Shown here: positions 21,554 to 33,164 of the stretch, piece after piece
How the letters are laid out: each line of letters begins with the position of its first letter
Numbering within the stretch: the first letter of the stretch is position 1
Assembly (NCBI GenBank): GCA_035048815.1
Contig: JAUCBN010000042.1
Location: 9,858,001-9,922,000 of the forward strand
DNA from: Abelmoschus esculentus
Lineage: Eukaryota; Streptophyta; Magnoliopsida; Malvales; Malvaceae
Length of the DNA stretch: 64,000 bases
Direction of reading: 5' to 3'
Translations under genes and position numbers: made by a program
The notes under the pieces: model-generated
Seen by the model: only the letters and a program-made list of their open reading frames with translations
Database searches by the model: none
Told to the model about the DNA's origin: nothing

Positions 21554-24500
21554 TGATAAGGGGGCAGCCTCGTTGAAGATGACTCCTTATTTGATTGTTA
21601 TGGATCGAGGAAAGAAGTAAGTAATTCCTTGCAATAATGTCACTGAAATGAAAACAAGATGGTGATTGAGACATGGCTAGATTAGTGGATAGAAATGGTG
21701 AAGAAAGAATGACGAAATGATGAATAAAAGAGGGTGATAGGTTGCTCGAAATTTGGGTTTTATTCGAACCACCAAGAACTAGGAAGAACCTATACTAAAG
21801 AGTATAAACCCGAACCTAAAGTGTTCTAAGTTAAAAAAAAAACACAAAATGAAGAACAAGGAAGAACCTATACTAAAAAGTATAAACCCGAACCTTAAAC
21901 GTTCTACGTTGATTAGGACTTGGACCCGTTGAATAACAATTCAAGAACCCGAAGTATCAAGTATTTCTTTGGCACAACAAGGCAGACTTGACATGTCAAG
22001 AAAGAAGTTCTAGAAAGAACCATTTTGAGAGAATAATCTCACAAAGAAAATTTTCATTAAAAAAATGTCTAACCTTTTATCATTACAAAATAAACATATA
22101 TATAATAAAATACAAGGATAAAGGCTGCCAAAATATAAGGCTGAAATTGAAATAGGGTGGTTGCTGAAAATTCAAAAGGTGTGACTGAAATTTAAACAAA
22201 ATTAATCATGTGCATTTTGTTTGAATTTTCACAAAAAACATGTGCTTTATTCCTTTAAAAATTTGGCTGGTATCTTTTAAGGAGGGAAAACTTGAAATTC
22301 AAACTATAAACATGTGGTTTATTGTTTGAAAATCAAAGTCTTGTGCTTATCCTTTCAATTTTCGTACATGCCTTGTACACACACATGTGAAGGTCCTTAC
22401 ACATGCCGTGCACATGCTTGGAGTGGTGTAGGATGCCCCACATGTCAGTCACATGCTTGGAGGACACTCTCCCATGTGTAGGACACCTTTCAACTACTTC
22501 TGAACTTGTCAGCTAGAGTTGAGCTAGTGGAGCTTGAGTTGAGCTGATTGGAGCTAAGGTGAGCTGAATTCAGCTAGCTGAAGTGTATTGAACTTAGTTG
22601 AGCTGAAATGAGTTGCATACTATCCCATGAGCTTCTCCCGAGTTGAGGATAAACCCTTAAGTTAGTACCCTTCCTTGTACCTATGAGAAAACAAAGCAAC
22701 CATCCATAAAAAGTATGCAAACTTATTGAGATATGTATGTGTAACAATCCAAAATTCAGAGTCAAAATTCCCAATTCAAAGTCAAAATCCCTAGATTGAG
22801 CCCTAGACTTTGGGGACTTGAACTTTGATTTCAGGGACTAAAATTTAATTTTCAGAAACCCTACAGACCCTTGTAGGGAGATTTACCCATTTCAGAAAAA
22901 TAACGTTTTCTTCCCTTTCTCCCCCATAACCGATTCTGTATTAATTGGAAAATTGAATTCTCCTTTGTTGTTTTTGGGATTAAAATCTGAACTTTTGCTT
23001 TGATTGGGGGTTCAAAATCGTTTGAATCTCTCTCTTTGCCTCTGTTTTTTCGTCGATTTTACTCTAGGAGTTGTCTTCCTCCTTGGTCGATTGTGGTAAG
23101 TGGGTAAGTCCAATTCGTTTCTTTCCTTTTTCTTTTCTGTTCGATTTCAGTGGGGGTTCTATTTATCTGATTGTGGTTGGTTCGAATGGTTATTGTTGCT
23201 TTTAGTAGTGGTTCGAAACATTCTTGGGGTTTGGTTTCTGTTTTGATCGAATAATAACGTGGGGGTGTTATTTTGAGGATTTGATGATGTTGGAAGTGCC
23301 GAATCGAGTGTGGGATTGTTTAGGATGATTTGAATCGAGTTTTGGAGACGAATCGAACGTGAAAAGGGTTTTTTTTATGCGTTTTGACCCTGTTTGGTTA
23401 GGGAGAAAATCTGGAAATTTTCCAGATTTTCCGGGAAAATCTGGGAAATTCCCAGATTTTCCTGGGAAACAAACAGACCCAGAAAACCCATGCAGACCCA
23501 ACCGGATCTCTGACCCAATCACCGACCCGGCTGACGTCAACGATGATGTCACTACTGACGTCATCGCTGACATCACTACTAACGTCATCTGCTGACGTCA
23601 TCTGCTAACATCAGCGTTGATTGATGACGTCATCTGCTGACGTCAGCGTTGACCAATGCTAACGTCAACAGTTGACTTTTTCGACCTGGGCCCACTTATT
23701 TTTTTCGACGTCCTGAGTCCAATGGCGCTTTCCATTTTTTTAGATTCAAACCCAAAGTGTCTTTTTTGGGGCTTTTAAGTTCGATCAATTATTTGGAAGT
23801 TATCTGTAAAAGTTTCTGAATCAATTTCTGTTGGCTTCAGGTGATGAGGATTCCGACCCCGAGCAGTTGCCTCCTCCTCCTCCTGTACGAGGTCCGATTC
23901 ATCCGCATTCGGGACCTTCACGTGAGTAACGAATTAATTCTGTTTAGTATACTTTTCGGTATTGTAGCATAGTAGGATGTCTAACGTTTTCTGTTAATTG
24001 TAGACTCTACACCTGCTCAGACTAGTGGTAGAGCCGAGTCCAGTAGACGTCAGAGTCGACGTTGAGTCTTCTGCTACAAGTGTGTTCTCTTCCGTTAATC
24101 TTGTTAACTCTGTTATTCTGTATATTCGATTCCTGTTAAACCGTATGATCATGCATCATTCTGACATATCATTCCTGATTCTGATATCTGTCATGCTTGC
24201 CTCCTATTAGACTATAAGACATGCATTCTGATTTTGTATATGCATATAACATGATATCTGGTAGATTGTATGTGTACGGGGAAGCTAGTGACTTATCACT
24301 TCTGTTCAGTGGCTCCACCTACGGTTCGAGATACCACTTCTGTTGGTGTGATGGTGTTAGAGTGGTTTGGGGACCTACTCTTTTGTGGTGTTCGGAGATG
24401 GGTGATATCATGCATACTCTGCATCTTCTGTATATTACTGTTCTGTTATTCCTTTTATCTATTCTAGAGACACACTAGGCTCCCTAGCTTACACTCTCTC

Positions 24501-25214
24501 AGATTCTTGTTTCAGATCTTAGTCCTAGGCTCGGTACGGTACTTGGAGGATCTTGATTCCGATACATATTAGTAGTATGTTTTACAGTTTCGAATTTCGG
24601 ACTATTTTATATTTGAATAATATTTCTGTATAACGGACATTTAGACTTTTATTGGCTTTTGTGACATTTACTGTTTCTAAAATTTATGGGTTGAACTTAA
24701 TTAATTATATGTTTAATTTGTTATAATTTTAAATTATTAATTATTTAATAATTTATCCGAATATTTTATTATTTTTGTAAAAAACCCTAACTTGCGATAC
24801 AAGTTTTCAATCTGTAAACCCTAACTTGTAATCTAAGAAATTAGGTTAATTTTAGGGGTTACAGTATGAAAACGTATAAACAAGCTGAAAACATGATGCA
24901 AACATGTTTATGAGCTATGAAACTTATTGAAACATGTAATACTTAATATATATAATGCACACACTTATGTACTAACTCTAACTAATGTAAACACACATAT
25001 AAATACTAAGTATAACAAAAGTTGTTACACATAAGTATATAACATGTTAACAGGCATATCTCCTAAGGTACAAGCATCATTAAAGGTATTAAGAATGACT
25101 GAAAATTTGAGTGAAAGAACTTCCCTCAATTGCTTTGTCTTGGATCAAGTGATTGGTCCTAATGGTAAGTCCTCCGGATCAGCTTCCTTAGCTGGCATAG
25201 ATGTGCTCACATCA
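21554..25214 (-). repeat. family-1 3' LTR of nest A, split by an insertion
   Basis: Starts TGATAAGGGGGCAGCC and ends GTGCTCACATCA on the plus strand. Without the 2124-bp insertion at 22740-24863 and one copy of its 5-bp target it is about 1.53 kb, the same as the partner at 31635-33164. It shares side-specific variants with the 3' LTR of nest C (for example ACACATAAGTATATAAC near 25027), not with its own partner. The coding frame of pol runs into its right end. Confidence 0.9.
22740..24863 (+). repeat. family-3 solo LTR
   Basis: 2124 bp with complementary termini TGTAAC...GTTACA, flanked by the perfect 5-bp duplication GTATG (22735-22739 and 24864-24868). No gag or pol and no internal domain, so it is a solo LTR left by LTR-LTR recombination, or a small non-autonomous element. 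It contains five TGACGTCA octamers (23532-23645) and a CCTCCTCCTCCTCCTG block (23870). Small ORFs inside are not convincing. Orientation is unknown; plus is nominal. Confidence 0.88.
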
Positions 25215-27644
25215 TCCCCCCCTTCTTGAAAAGGATTTGTCCCCAAATCTGTACAATCATCAAATGGGGATAAGTCTAAAACATTGAATGTAGCTCTTAC
25301 ATTGAATTCTCCCGGTAAGTCCAACTTGTAAGCGTTGTCATTCAGTTTCTCCAACACTTGAAAAGGTCCATCTCCTCGTGGTAACAACTTGGATTTACGT
25401 TGAGCTGAAAAACGTTCCTTCTGAAGTGAACCCAAACCCAATCACCAACATCGAAGGTAACTTGCTTATGACCCTTATTAGCTTGCTTCTCATACTAATG
25501 AGTCCTTCGCTCAAGGTTCTCCTTAACCTGTTGATGCAAGTTCTTCACAAATTTAGCCTTGGATTGGCCGTCCCTGTTCATCACCTGTTCATGTGGTAAA
25601 GGCAACAAATCGAGTGGAGTGATAGGATTAAATCCATAAACAACCTCGAAAGGCGACATTTTAGTAGCAGAATGAACAACATGATGATAAGCAAACTCAA
25701 CATGTGGCAAACAATCCTCCCAAGTCTTAATGTTCTTTTTAATGATGGAACGAAGTAAAGTAGATAAAATTCGATTAACAACCTCTATTTGTCCATCAGT
25801 CTGGGGATGACAAGTAGTAGAAAACATGAGTTTCGTACCTAATTTACACCAAAGGGTCCTCCAGAAGTGACTTAAGAACTTCACATCCCTGTCAGAAACA
25901 ATTGACCTAGGAATACCATGTAAATGTACAATCTCTCGAAAGAACAAGTTAGCCACATTAACAGCATCATCAGTCTTATGGCATGGAATGAAATGTGCCA
26001 TCTTAGAACCTATCAACCACCACAAATATATTGTCTCTACCGTTCCTACTAGGTAATCCCAACACAAAATCCATAGATATATCAGTCGAGGGAGAATCAG
26101 GAATAGGTAAAGGCATATACAAACCGTGTGGTAGAACCTTCGATTTCGCTTTCTTACATGTCACACAACGTTCACATAACCATTCAACGTCCCTTTGCTT
26201 CTTAGGTCAGAATAGATGCTCCTTCAAAATGTGCAACGTCTTATGACTCCAAAATGTCCCTTGAGTCCGCCTTCATGTGCTTTGCGAATAAGGACCTCTC
26301 GAATCGACCCTTGAGGAATGCAAAGTCTTCCTTCCTTGAAAAGATAACCATTGTGACGATCGAACTTCTCATCTGCACCTTTTTCACACAATGCATATCT
26401 TTCTCCAAAATCAAGGTAAATAGCGTATAACTCTCGAATATAAGCAAATCCAATTAAATGAGAGCCCAAATAATTCATAAGTACATACCTACGAGATAAG
26501 GTATCTGCAACAATATTGTCTTTACCTTTCTTGTATCGAATGACATAAGGAAAAGACTCTTAAAACTCAACCCACTTAGCATGCCTCTTATTCAACTTGT
26601 GCTGGCTCGTGATATGTCGTAATGCCTCATGATCGGTATGAATCACGAACTCCTTAGGAAACAAATAATGCTGCCATGTCTCCAATGCCCGAATCAGTGC
26701 ATACATCTCCTTGTCGTAGACGGTATAATTCAATGTTGTACCACTAAGTTTCTCGCTAAAAAATGCAATGGGCCTCTTTCCTGTGACAAAACAGCACCTA
26801 TACCAACATCTGAAGCATTACATTCAACTTCAAACATTTTATCAAAGTCAGGTAATGCTAAAATAGGGGCTTTTGTCAAACATTCCTTTATTTTCAGAAA
26901 AGCATCCTCTTGTTCCTTACCCCATGAGAAAGCGGAATTTTTCTTTACAATCCCGGTCAAGGGGGCGATAATGGAACTGAAATTGGGAACAAACCTACGA
27001 TAGAAACTAGCTAAACCATGAAACGATCTAACCTGACTAATCGATGTCGGTCGTGGCCATTCTTGGATCGGCTTTATCTTCTCTGGATCAAGCTCCACTC
27101 CTTGTGCACTAACAATAAAGCCAAGAAAGGTAACCTTGTCGGTACAAAACATACACTTCTGTAAATTGTCGTACAACCTTTCTTTTCGCAAAGTGCCTAG
27201 AACACTTCCCAAATGTCCCTCGTGTTCCTGAAATGATCGACTATAAACCAAAATATCATCAAAGTAAACGACACAAAATTTACCAATGTAAGGTCGTAAA
27301 ACATGATTCATCAGCCTTATAAAAGTACTAGGTGTGTTAGTTAAACCAAAGGGCATCACTAACCACTCATACAAACCAACTTTCGTTTTGAAGGCCGTCT
27401 TCCACTCATCACCTTCTCGCATCTGAATCTGATGATATCCGCTCTTTAGGTCTATTTTGAAGAAAATACATGCTCCACACAACTTGTCCAACATGTCATC
27501 GAGGGAAGGAATAGGATGTCAGTATTTGAGTGATTTGAGTCACTGCTCGGCAATCAACACACATCCTCCAAGAACCATATTTCTTAGGTACTAAAAGCAC
27601 AGGTACAACACAAGGACTCAAGCTTTCTCGAATATAACCCTTCT
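25145..27644 (-). pseudogene. pol: family-1 pol (RT, RNase H, integrase), nest A
   Basis: From 5' to 3' on the minus strand: RT N-terminus with a frameshift (27500-27640), RT core 26730-27494 with FKIDLKSGYHQI and the catalytic YFDD at about 27262, RNase H shifted in frame by a missing base near 26775, the HHCC-containing linker (26224-26478, ends early in another frame), integrase core 25495-26067 (SDRDVKFLSHFW, EVVNR, WEDCLPHVEFAY), and a C-terminal GDGPFQV...LDLSPF segment 25145-25441. The last ORF crosses the polypurine tract into the LTR and stops at GPIT through a CGA-to-TGA change seen by comparison with nest C. The gene is not functional. The 5' portion is interrupted by family 2 at 27645. 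Confidence 0.85.
25215..25222 (-). other. family-1 polypurine tract, nest A
   Basis: Minus strand GGGGGGGA (seven G) immediately before the 3' LTR start TGATGTGAGC. The polyprotein frame passes through it without a stop (FQEGGDDVSTSMPAKE). Confidence 0.8.
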
Positions 27645-29424
27645 TGATATGAATCCGGTTGCGGAATATCAGAATTTGTATATGTGACTGTCCGATCGTG
27701 ATTCTAGTAAGTAATTGATATGATTACAAGATGATACGACAATGGAATGATGATAAGTTGATTGTTGTGTTTAGGATAAAGTATGGAAAATATGGATGTA
27801 TGGGTGATGGAAATGAAAAGATAAAATGTAATTGATGGTGCGGTGTAAACAAAGGAGGAACCAACACTAAAAAGTGAAGACCCGTTCCTTAAGAGTTTTT
27901 AAACCGTGACTTGGGTGAAAGGCTAATGGATTGCGACCCTCTAGTTATATGAACTAGGAACCAACAATATAAAAAAAATGAAAAGGGATTAATGCCACAA
28001 GAACAATCTTGCAAGCGGATAAAGTTCAAAAAGAACTATAAAAGAGAACACTCTCAAAGTTTAATATATGCCAAAAGTTGTTCCTTTTACAATGAAATGA
28101 GTGCCTATTTATAGGTGTAAGACAACAACAAATTGATTAGCCTAGACAAAGATTAAAGACTCATTATTCTGGTGTTAAAGGCCTATTAATTTGTAGGTTA
28201 TCCTATCTCCAATTGACAGCCAAAAAGGTTTGATCTAACAAGGATGAATGTGGACATTCATATCATCCACATGGAGAAACTCTTGGGCCAATGAACTTGA
28301 TTAAGTTGTCATTCATCCTCCTTTAATGGGCTGTTGATAAAGCATTGAATTCAGCAATTGAATGGCCTCTTGAATTTGTTGAACAAGCATCTTGTGACTA
28401 TTCCCGTACTGAATTTCCAGCATGCAATGTCTTCACTAATTTAATCATATCCTAAGCTCCTGATATCGGATTGAGGTGATTCAAAGTGCTTTGAAAAGCT
28501 AAGAAATAGAGGAATAAGTTTGAAGAAGATCTCAAGACTCAAATATGCTTGTATCCAATCCAAAAATGGCGAATAAGTTGACTGATATTCCTTGAACTCC
28601 CTCCTCAAGTGTTGCTTTAATTCTTGCCTTTACTCTCCCTTAAGTGCTGATAATGAAGGCTTTCATTGCATGTCTTCTCTGTTAAACACTGATAAGCTTT
28701 ATGGAGGATTAAGTAGCACTTAAGTAGTCTTTAAGTGCCTCTTTAAGTGGTGTATTTAGGAGCTCTTCAATGCATTGTTTTCTTGGTGAAACTGAAAGCC
28801 TTTAAGTGGTGTGTAAATCTCCCTTGAATGTCCTGAAACTGATCAGCCATCATGGTGTCTTCAAGTGTCTTTAATTGGTAGTAAATGACTTGTCATTCTT
28901 GTAGAAAATGATCAGCCATTTGATCCCAAATGAATACCCTAGATGAAAATATAAGCAACCATTAGATAACAACTTTATTCAATAAAATAAAAGTGAATGC
29001 ATGAAACATATTTAATGATCTAGTTTAATTAATGAAACTAGTTACATTGAACGATCTAGTTTAATTAATTAATCCACACACTAAATGAACTAATAAACAT
29101 AAGAAAACTAACATGCTTTAAGTGAACTATCATGCATTAGTTAAACTAATAAACTTAATTGAACTAACATGCTTAAATGAATATCAAGCATTATTTATTC
29201 ATGCACACATGCTGAAATTAAATTTAAAAAACTTAAGAAAGAACTCATGCAAACTCATGCACAGTAGGAGGCTGTATTGTTCCAACATAGTTGGTGTTGC
29301 ATTCTCTAATTTCCAGCCTTGAATAAATAGATTTCCCATGGCCTCTTGAAATTTCTTGGTTTTAGCACGAGTCATAGGTCCAATAGGAAATTCTTTTGAT
29401 TCATTGTTGGTTGTGATCGTATCA
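27645..29424 (-). repeat. family-2 3' LTR, nest A
   Basis: 1780 bp, TGATATGAATCC...GATCGTATCA on the plus strand. The left flank CTTCT (27640-27644) is the target duplication in family-1 RT. On the right the LTR is followed by its own polypurine tract and integrase, so here it is a genuine 3' LTR. The same insertion in nest C (48796-50596) is a solo LTR. TATA box at 28104-28115. Confidence 0.9.
28104..28115 (-). promoter_or_regulatory. family-2 LTR TATA box
   Basis: Minus strand CCTATAAATAGG. The same position in the nest C copy (49253-49264) is unchanged. Confidence 0.5.
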
Positions 29425-29609
29425 TTCCCTCCCTCTTGAAAGCGATTTGACCCCAAATCGTCACCTACATGAAATGGAGATAAATCAGCCACACTAAATG
29501 TTGCACTGACATTAAACTCACCTCGGAGGTCTAATTGATAGGCATTATCATTGACACGCTTGATCACTTGAAAAGGACCATCCCCTCTAGGCATCAATTT
29601 TGATTTGCG
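29199..29609 (-). pseudogene. pol: family-2 Pol C-terminus running into the 3' LTR
   Basis: Minus-strand ORF of 132 codons (29199-29597) beginning at the GDGPFQVIKRVNDNAYQL segment that follows integrase, continuing through the polypurine tract at about 29425-29436 and reading about 75 codons inside the LTR (FPIGPMTRAKTKKFQEA...). A TAA stop at about 29610 separates it from the integrase ORF upstream. A shorter equivalent is present in family 1. No chromodomain-like sequence is obvious. Confidence 0.75.
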
Positions 29610-31013
29610 TTAGGCTGGAAATATTTCTTTTCTCATGTGCAGCCAAACCCAATCTCCCGGCTCGAATGTAATTCGTTTTCGTCCCTTGTTAGCTTGTTGC
29701 TCATATTGCCGAGTTCTCTTTTCAATATTGTCCCGCACTTGTTGATGGAGTTTTCTGACAAATTCAGACTTGTTTCTCCCATCTTTATTCACAATTTGAT
29801 CAACGGGAAAAGGTAATAATTCCAATGGAGTTAAGGGATTGAAACCATACACTATTTCAAATGGTGACATTTTAGTGGTGGAATGAATGGATCGGTTGTA
29901 AGCAAACTCCACATGTGGCAAGCTTTCCTCCCAAGTCCTCAAATTCTTTTTGATAATTATCCTCAACAACATGGATAACACCTGATTCACCACTTCAGTT
30001 TTACCATCTGTTTGTGGATGGCAAGTTATGGAAAATAACAACTTGGTTCCAATCTTGCTCCATAATGTTCTCTGAAAATGGCTTAAGAACTTCACATCTC
30101 GATCAGATATGATAGTTCTTGGAACACCATGCAATATCATGATTTCCCTAAAAAATAAATTAGCAACATGTGAAGCATCATTAGTCTTATTACAAGGAAT
30201 AAAATGAGCCATTTTAGAGAATCGATCCACTGCTACAAAGATGGAATCTTTGTTATTCTTTGTACGTGGCAGCCCAAGTACAAAATCCATGGATATGTCT
30301 ACCCAAGGTACATTAGGAATAGGTAGTGGAGTATATAGGCCATGGGGCATGACTTTTGACTTGGCCTTTCTATATGTGATACAACGCTCACATAACCTCT
30401 CAACATCTCGTTTCATCTTTGGCCAATACAAGTGCTCTTGAAGCATGTTCAACGTCTTCGCTACTCCAAAATGTCCCATTAGTCCTCCCCCATGTGCTTC
30501 CTTGAGGAGCAACTCTCGAATGGATCCTTGTGGGATGCAAAGCTTCCCTTCCTTGAATAGGTATCCATCATCTCTATAAAACTTATCATGTGCACCTCTC
30601 TCACAAATTTTGTACACTTTACCAAAATCATGGTCAGACTCGTATAATTCCTTAATGAAAGCAAAACCTAACAATTTAGAGTCTAAGGTGTTAAGAAGGG
30701 CATACCTACGTTGTGATCGTCCTTGGAAAGAAGGTATGGCAACTTTGATGTTATTCAAATTATCATCAGGTTGTGCACGTCCTCCATTATTTCTTGGTGT
30801 ATTCTGTCTCGGCAATGGATCCACATTTTCTTCAACATTGTTATCACCAGTTGAATTGTTTTGGGATCCTTCGATTCTGTCTATACGTCCATGCAATTGT
30901 TCTAGTTCTGCTTGCATTACTTTTCGAACTTCTCGAAGCATGGCTCGCATTAAAAGACTCTGTGGTTCTCCATCTAAGTGTTCATCATCATGACCACCGT
31001 TTGAACCTGCCAT
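29610..31013 (-). pseudogene. gag-pol: Gag (family 1)-integrase (family 2) in-frame chimera
   Basis: A 467-codon uninterrupted ORF. Residues 1-100 are Gag N-terminus (MAGSNGGHDDEHLDGEPQ, then VAIPSFQGRS), nearly identical to nest C gag. From about residue 101 it is the end of RNase H/linker and then integrase of the diverged family 2: zinc-binding region about 155-215, where the last Cys is Tyr (ERCITY), then the catalytic core with Asp (MDFVLGLP), Asp (SDRDVKF) and Glu (TEVVNQ). Capsid C-terminus, nucleocapsid, protease and RT are absent. It arose by deletion with the junction near 30712, not by selection, although the frame is intact. Confidence 0.85.
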
Positions 31014-31613
31014 TGTTAGTAAAACGAAATAAAAGAAACCTCACTGCACACTCGCAGAAACCTCATAATTTCGCTCCAAGAAAAGTAGATATGGCACTCA
31101 ACACTCGTGTTTTCACTCGGGAATACTTGAATGGCTCTTTTGATTCCCCTTCTGTGCTCACACTCTCAAATGCCTTTTACCTCTCTTTCTCTCGTAATCA
31201 GTTCTTAAAAGAACTAATTTCGATCTTCCAAATTCTGTCAAGTATGTTGGTTAAAAGAAAAACAACGGTTAGTGAAAAGCAAAGGTAACGTACAGGAACG
31301 GTTAAGAAACAAAAGAAAAGAAAAGAAGAAAGAAGAAGTATAAGGAAAAAAAATCAGTAAACTTACTACAAAGAAATGCTTACAACAAACCTTTCACCGA
31401 AACAATCAAGGATGCTGCATTTAGGATTGATTCAAAGCACTTCAACGTTGAAAGAACACAAGACATTGCACTTTCTTCATCTTTTCTAAAAAAAGAGAAA
31501 CTTTTCTCTTTGTTTCCGTATTTTTAGATTATATTTTTTGACTTTGACTTTTCTGGTCTTTTGACTTTAACTTTTTTTGACTTTTCGTTTTTTTTGCTCT
31601 TACTTGTTTCCAA
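31014..31613 (-). other. family-1 untranslated leader, nest A
   Basis: About 600 bases between the gag start and the primer site, with purine-rich runs (31290-31350) and pyrimidine-rich runs (31500-31610). Matches 52563-53162 of nest C closely. No ORF is supported. Confidence 0.7.
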
Positions 31614-31634
31614 CCAAAAGCTCTGATTACCCCA
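31614..31634 (-). other. primer-binding site, family 1, nest A
   Basis: Minus strand TGGGGTAATCAGAGC immediately at the LTR edge: an initiator-Met-type site with extra bases relative to the usual complement. The same variant is found at 53163-53183, so it is a family trait or was inherited through the duplication. Confidence 0.65.
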
Positions 31635-33164
31635 TGATAAGGGGGCAGCCTCGTTGAAGATGACTCCTTATTTGATTGTTACGGATCGAGGAAAGAAGTA
31701 AGCAATTCCATGTAATAAAACTCAATGAAATGAAAACAAGATGGTGATTGGGACATCGCTAGATTAGTGGATAGAAATGGTGAAGAAAGAATGTCGAAAT
31801 GATGAATAAAAGAGGGTGACAGGTTGCTGGAAATTTGGGTTTTATTCGAACCACCAAGAACTAGGAAGAACCTATACTAAAGAGTATAAACCCGAACATA
31901 AAGTGTTCCAAGTTAAAAAAAAACACACAAAACGAAGAACAAGGAAGAACCTATACTAAAAAGTATAAACCCGAACCTTAAACGTTCTACGTTGATTAGG
32001 ACTTAGACCCGTTGAATAACAATTCAAGAACCCGAAGTATCAAGTATTTCTTTGGCACAACAAGACAGACTTCAAATGTCAAGAAAGAAGTTCTAGAAAG
32101 AACCAATTTGAGAGAATAATCTCACAAAGAAAATTTTCAATAAAAAAATGTCTAACCTTCTATCATTACAAAATACACATATATATAAGCAAATACAAGG
32201 ATAAAGGCTGCCAAAATACAAGGCTGAAATTGAAATAGGGTGGTTGCTGAAAATTCAGAAGGTGTGGCTGAAATTCAAACAAAATTAATCATGTGCATTT
32301 TGTTTGAATTTTCACAAGAAACATGTGCTTTATTCCTTTAAAAATTCGGCTGGTATCTTTTAAGGAGGGAATTGAAATTCAAACTATAAACATGTGGTTT
32401 ATTGTTTGAAATTAAAAGTCTTGTGCTTATCCTTTCAATTTTCGTACATGCCTTACACACACACATGTGAAGGTCCTTACACAAGCCGTGCACATGCTTG
32501 GAGTGGTGTAGGATGCCCCACATGCTGGTCACATGCTTGGAGGACACTCTCCCATGTGTAGGACACCCTTCAACTACTTCTGAACTTGTCAGCTACAGTT
32601 GAGCTAGTGGAGCTTGAGTTGAGCTGATTGGAGCTAAGGTGAGCTGAATTCAGCTAGCTGAAGTGTATTGAACTTAGTTGAGCTGAAATGAGTTGCATAC
32701 TATATCATGAGCTTCTCCCGAGCTGAGGATAAACCCTTAAGTTAGTACCCTTCCTTGTACCTATGAGAAAACAAAGCAACCATCCTTCAAAAGTATGCAA
32801 ACTTATTGAAATATTATGAAAACGTATAAACAAGTTGAAAACCTGATGCAAACATGTTTATGAGCTATGAAACTTATTGAAACATGTAATACTTAATATA
32901 TATAATGCACACACTTATGTACTAACTCTAACTAATGCAAACACACATATAAATACTAAGTATAACTAAAGTTGTTACATATCAGTATCTAACACGTTAA
33001 AAGGCCTATCTCGTAAGGTACAAGCATCATTAAAGGTATTAAGAATTACTGAAAATTTGAGTGAAGGAACTTCCCTCAGTTGCTTTGCCTTGGATCGAGT
33101 GATTGGTCCTAATGGTAAGACCTCTAGATCAGCTTCCTTAGCTGGCATAGATGTGCTCACATCA
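31635..33164 (-). repeat. family-1 5' LTR, nest A
   Basis: 1530 bp, TGATAAGGGGGCAGCC...GTGCTCACATCA on the plus strand, flanked by the primer site on the left and satellite on the right. TATA box about 32178-32189 (minus CTTATATATATG). In the first 130 bases I count about four differences to the nest C 5' LTR but eight or more to its own 3' LTR. Confidence 0.92.
32178..32189 (-). promoter_or_regulatory. family-1 LTR TATA-like box
   Basis: Minus strand CTTATATATATG, conserved at 53726-53737 in nest C. The AT-rich context makes this a weak call. Confidence 0.35.

Larger units (their letters stand above)
21554..33164 (-). mobile_element. nested gypsy locus A (families 1, 2 and 3)
   Basis: A family-1 gypsy element on the minus strand, inserted in the satellite with the 5-bp target duplication AGAGG (21549-21553 and 33165-33169). 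From its 3' to 5' end: 3' LTR 21554-25214 split by a family-3 LTR (22740-24863); polypurine tract; pol from C-terminus back into RT (to 27644); family-2 3' LTR (27645-29424) and family-2 integrase; then family-1 gag N-terminus, leader, primer site and 5' LTR (31635-33164). The stretch joining family-2 pol to family-1 gag (about 30710) is a deletion scar. Confidence 0.88.

Noticed and set aside
23268..23601. overlapping ORFs on both strands with Asp/Val-rich repeats
   Set aside because: They translate the TGACGTCA cluster and a short inverted repeat of TTTTCC words in a solo LTR; both strands are open, so neither is supported.
30241..31288. plus-strand ORFs opposite gag and integrase
   Set aside because: They are antisense shadows of minus-strand coding sequence and lack any recognisable domain.
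21554..33164. an intact autonomous gypsy element
   Set aside because: The LTR pair is complete, but pol is frameshifted, capsid to RT is deleted and the interior is a hybrid of two families.
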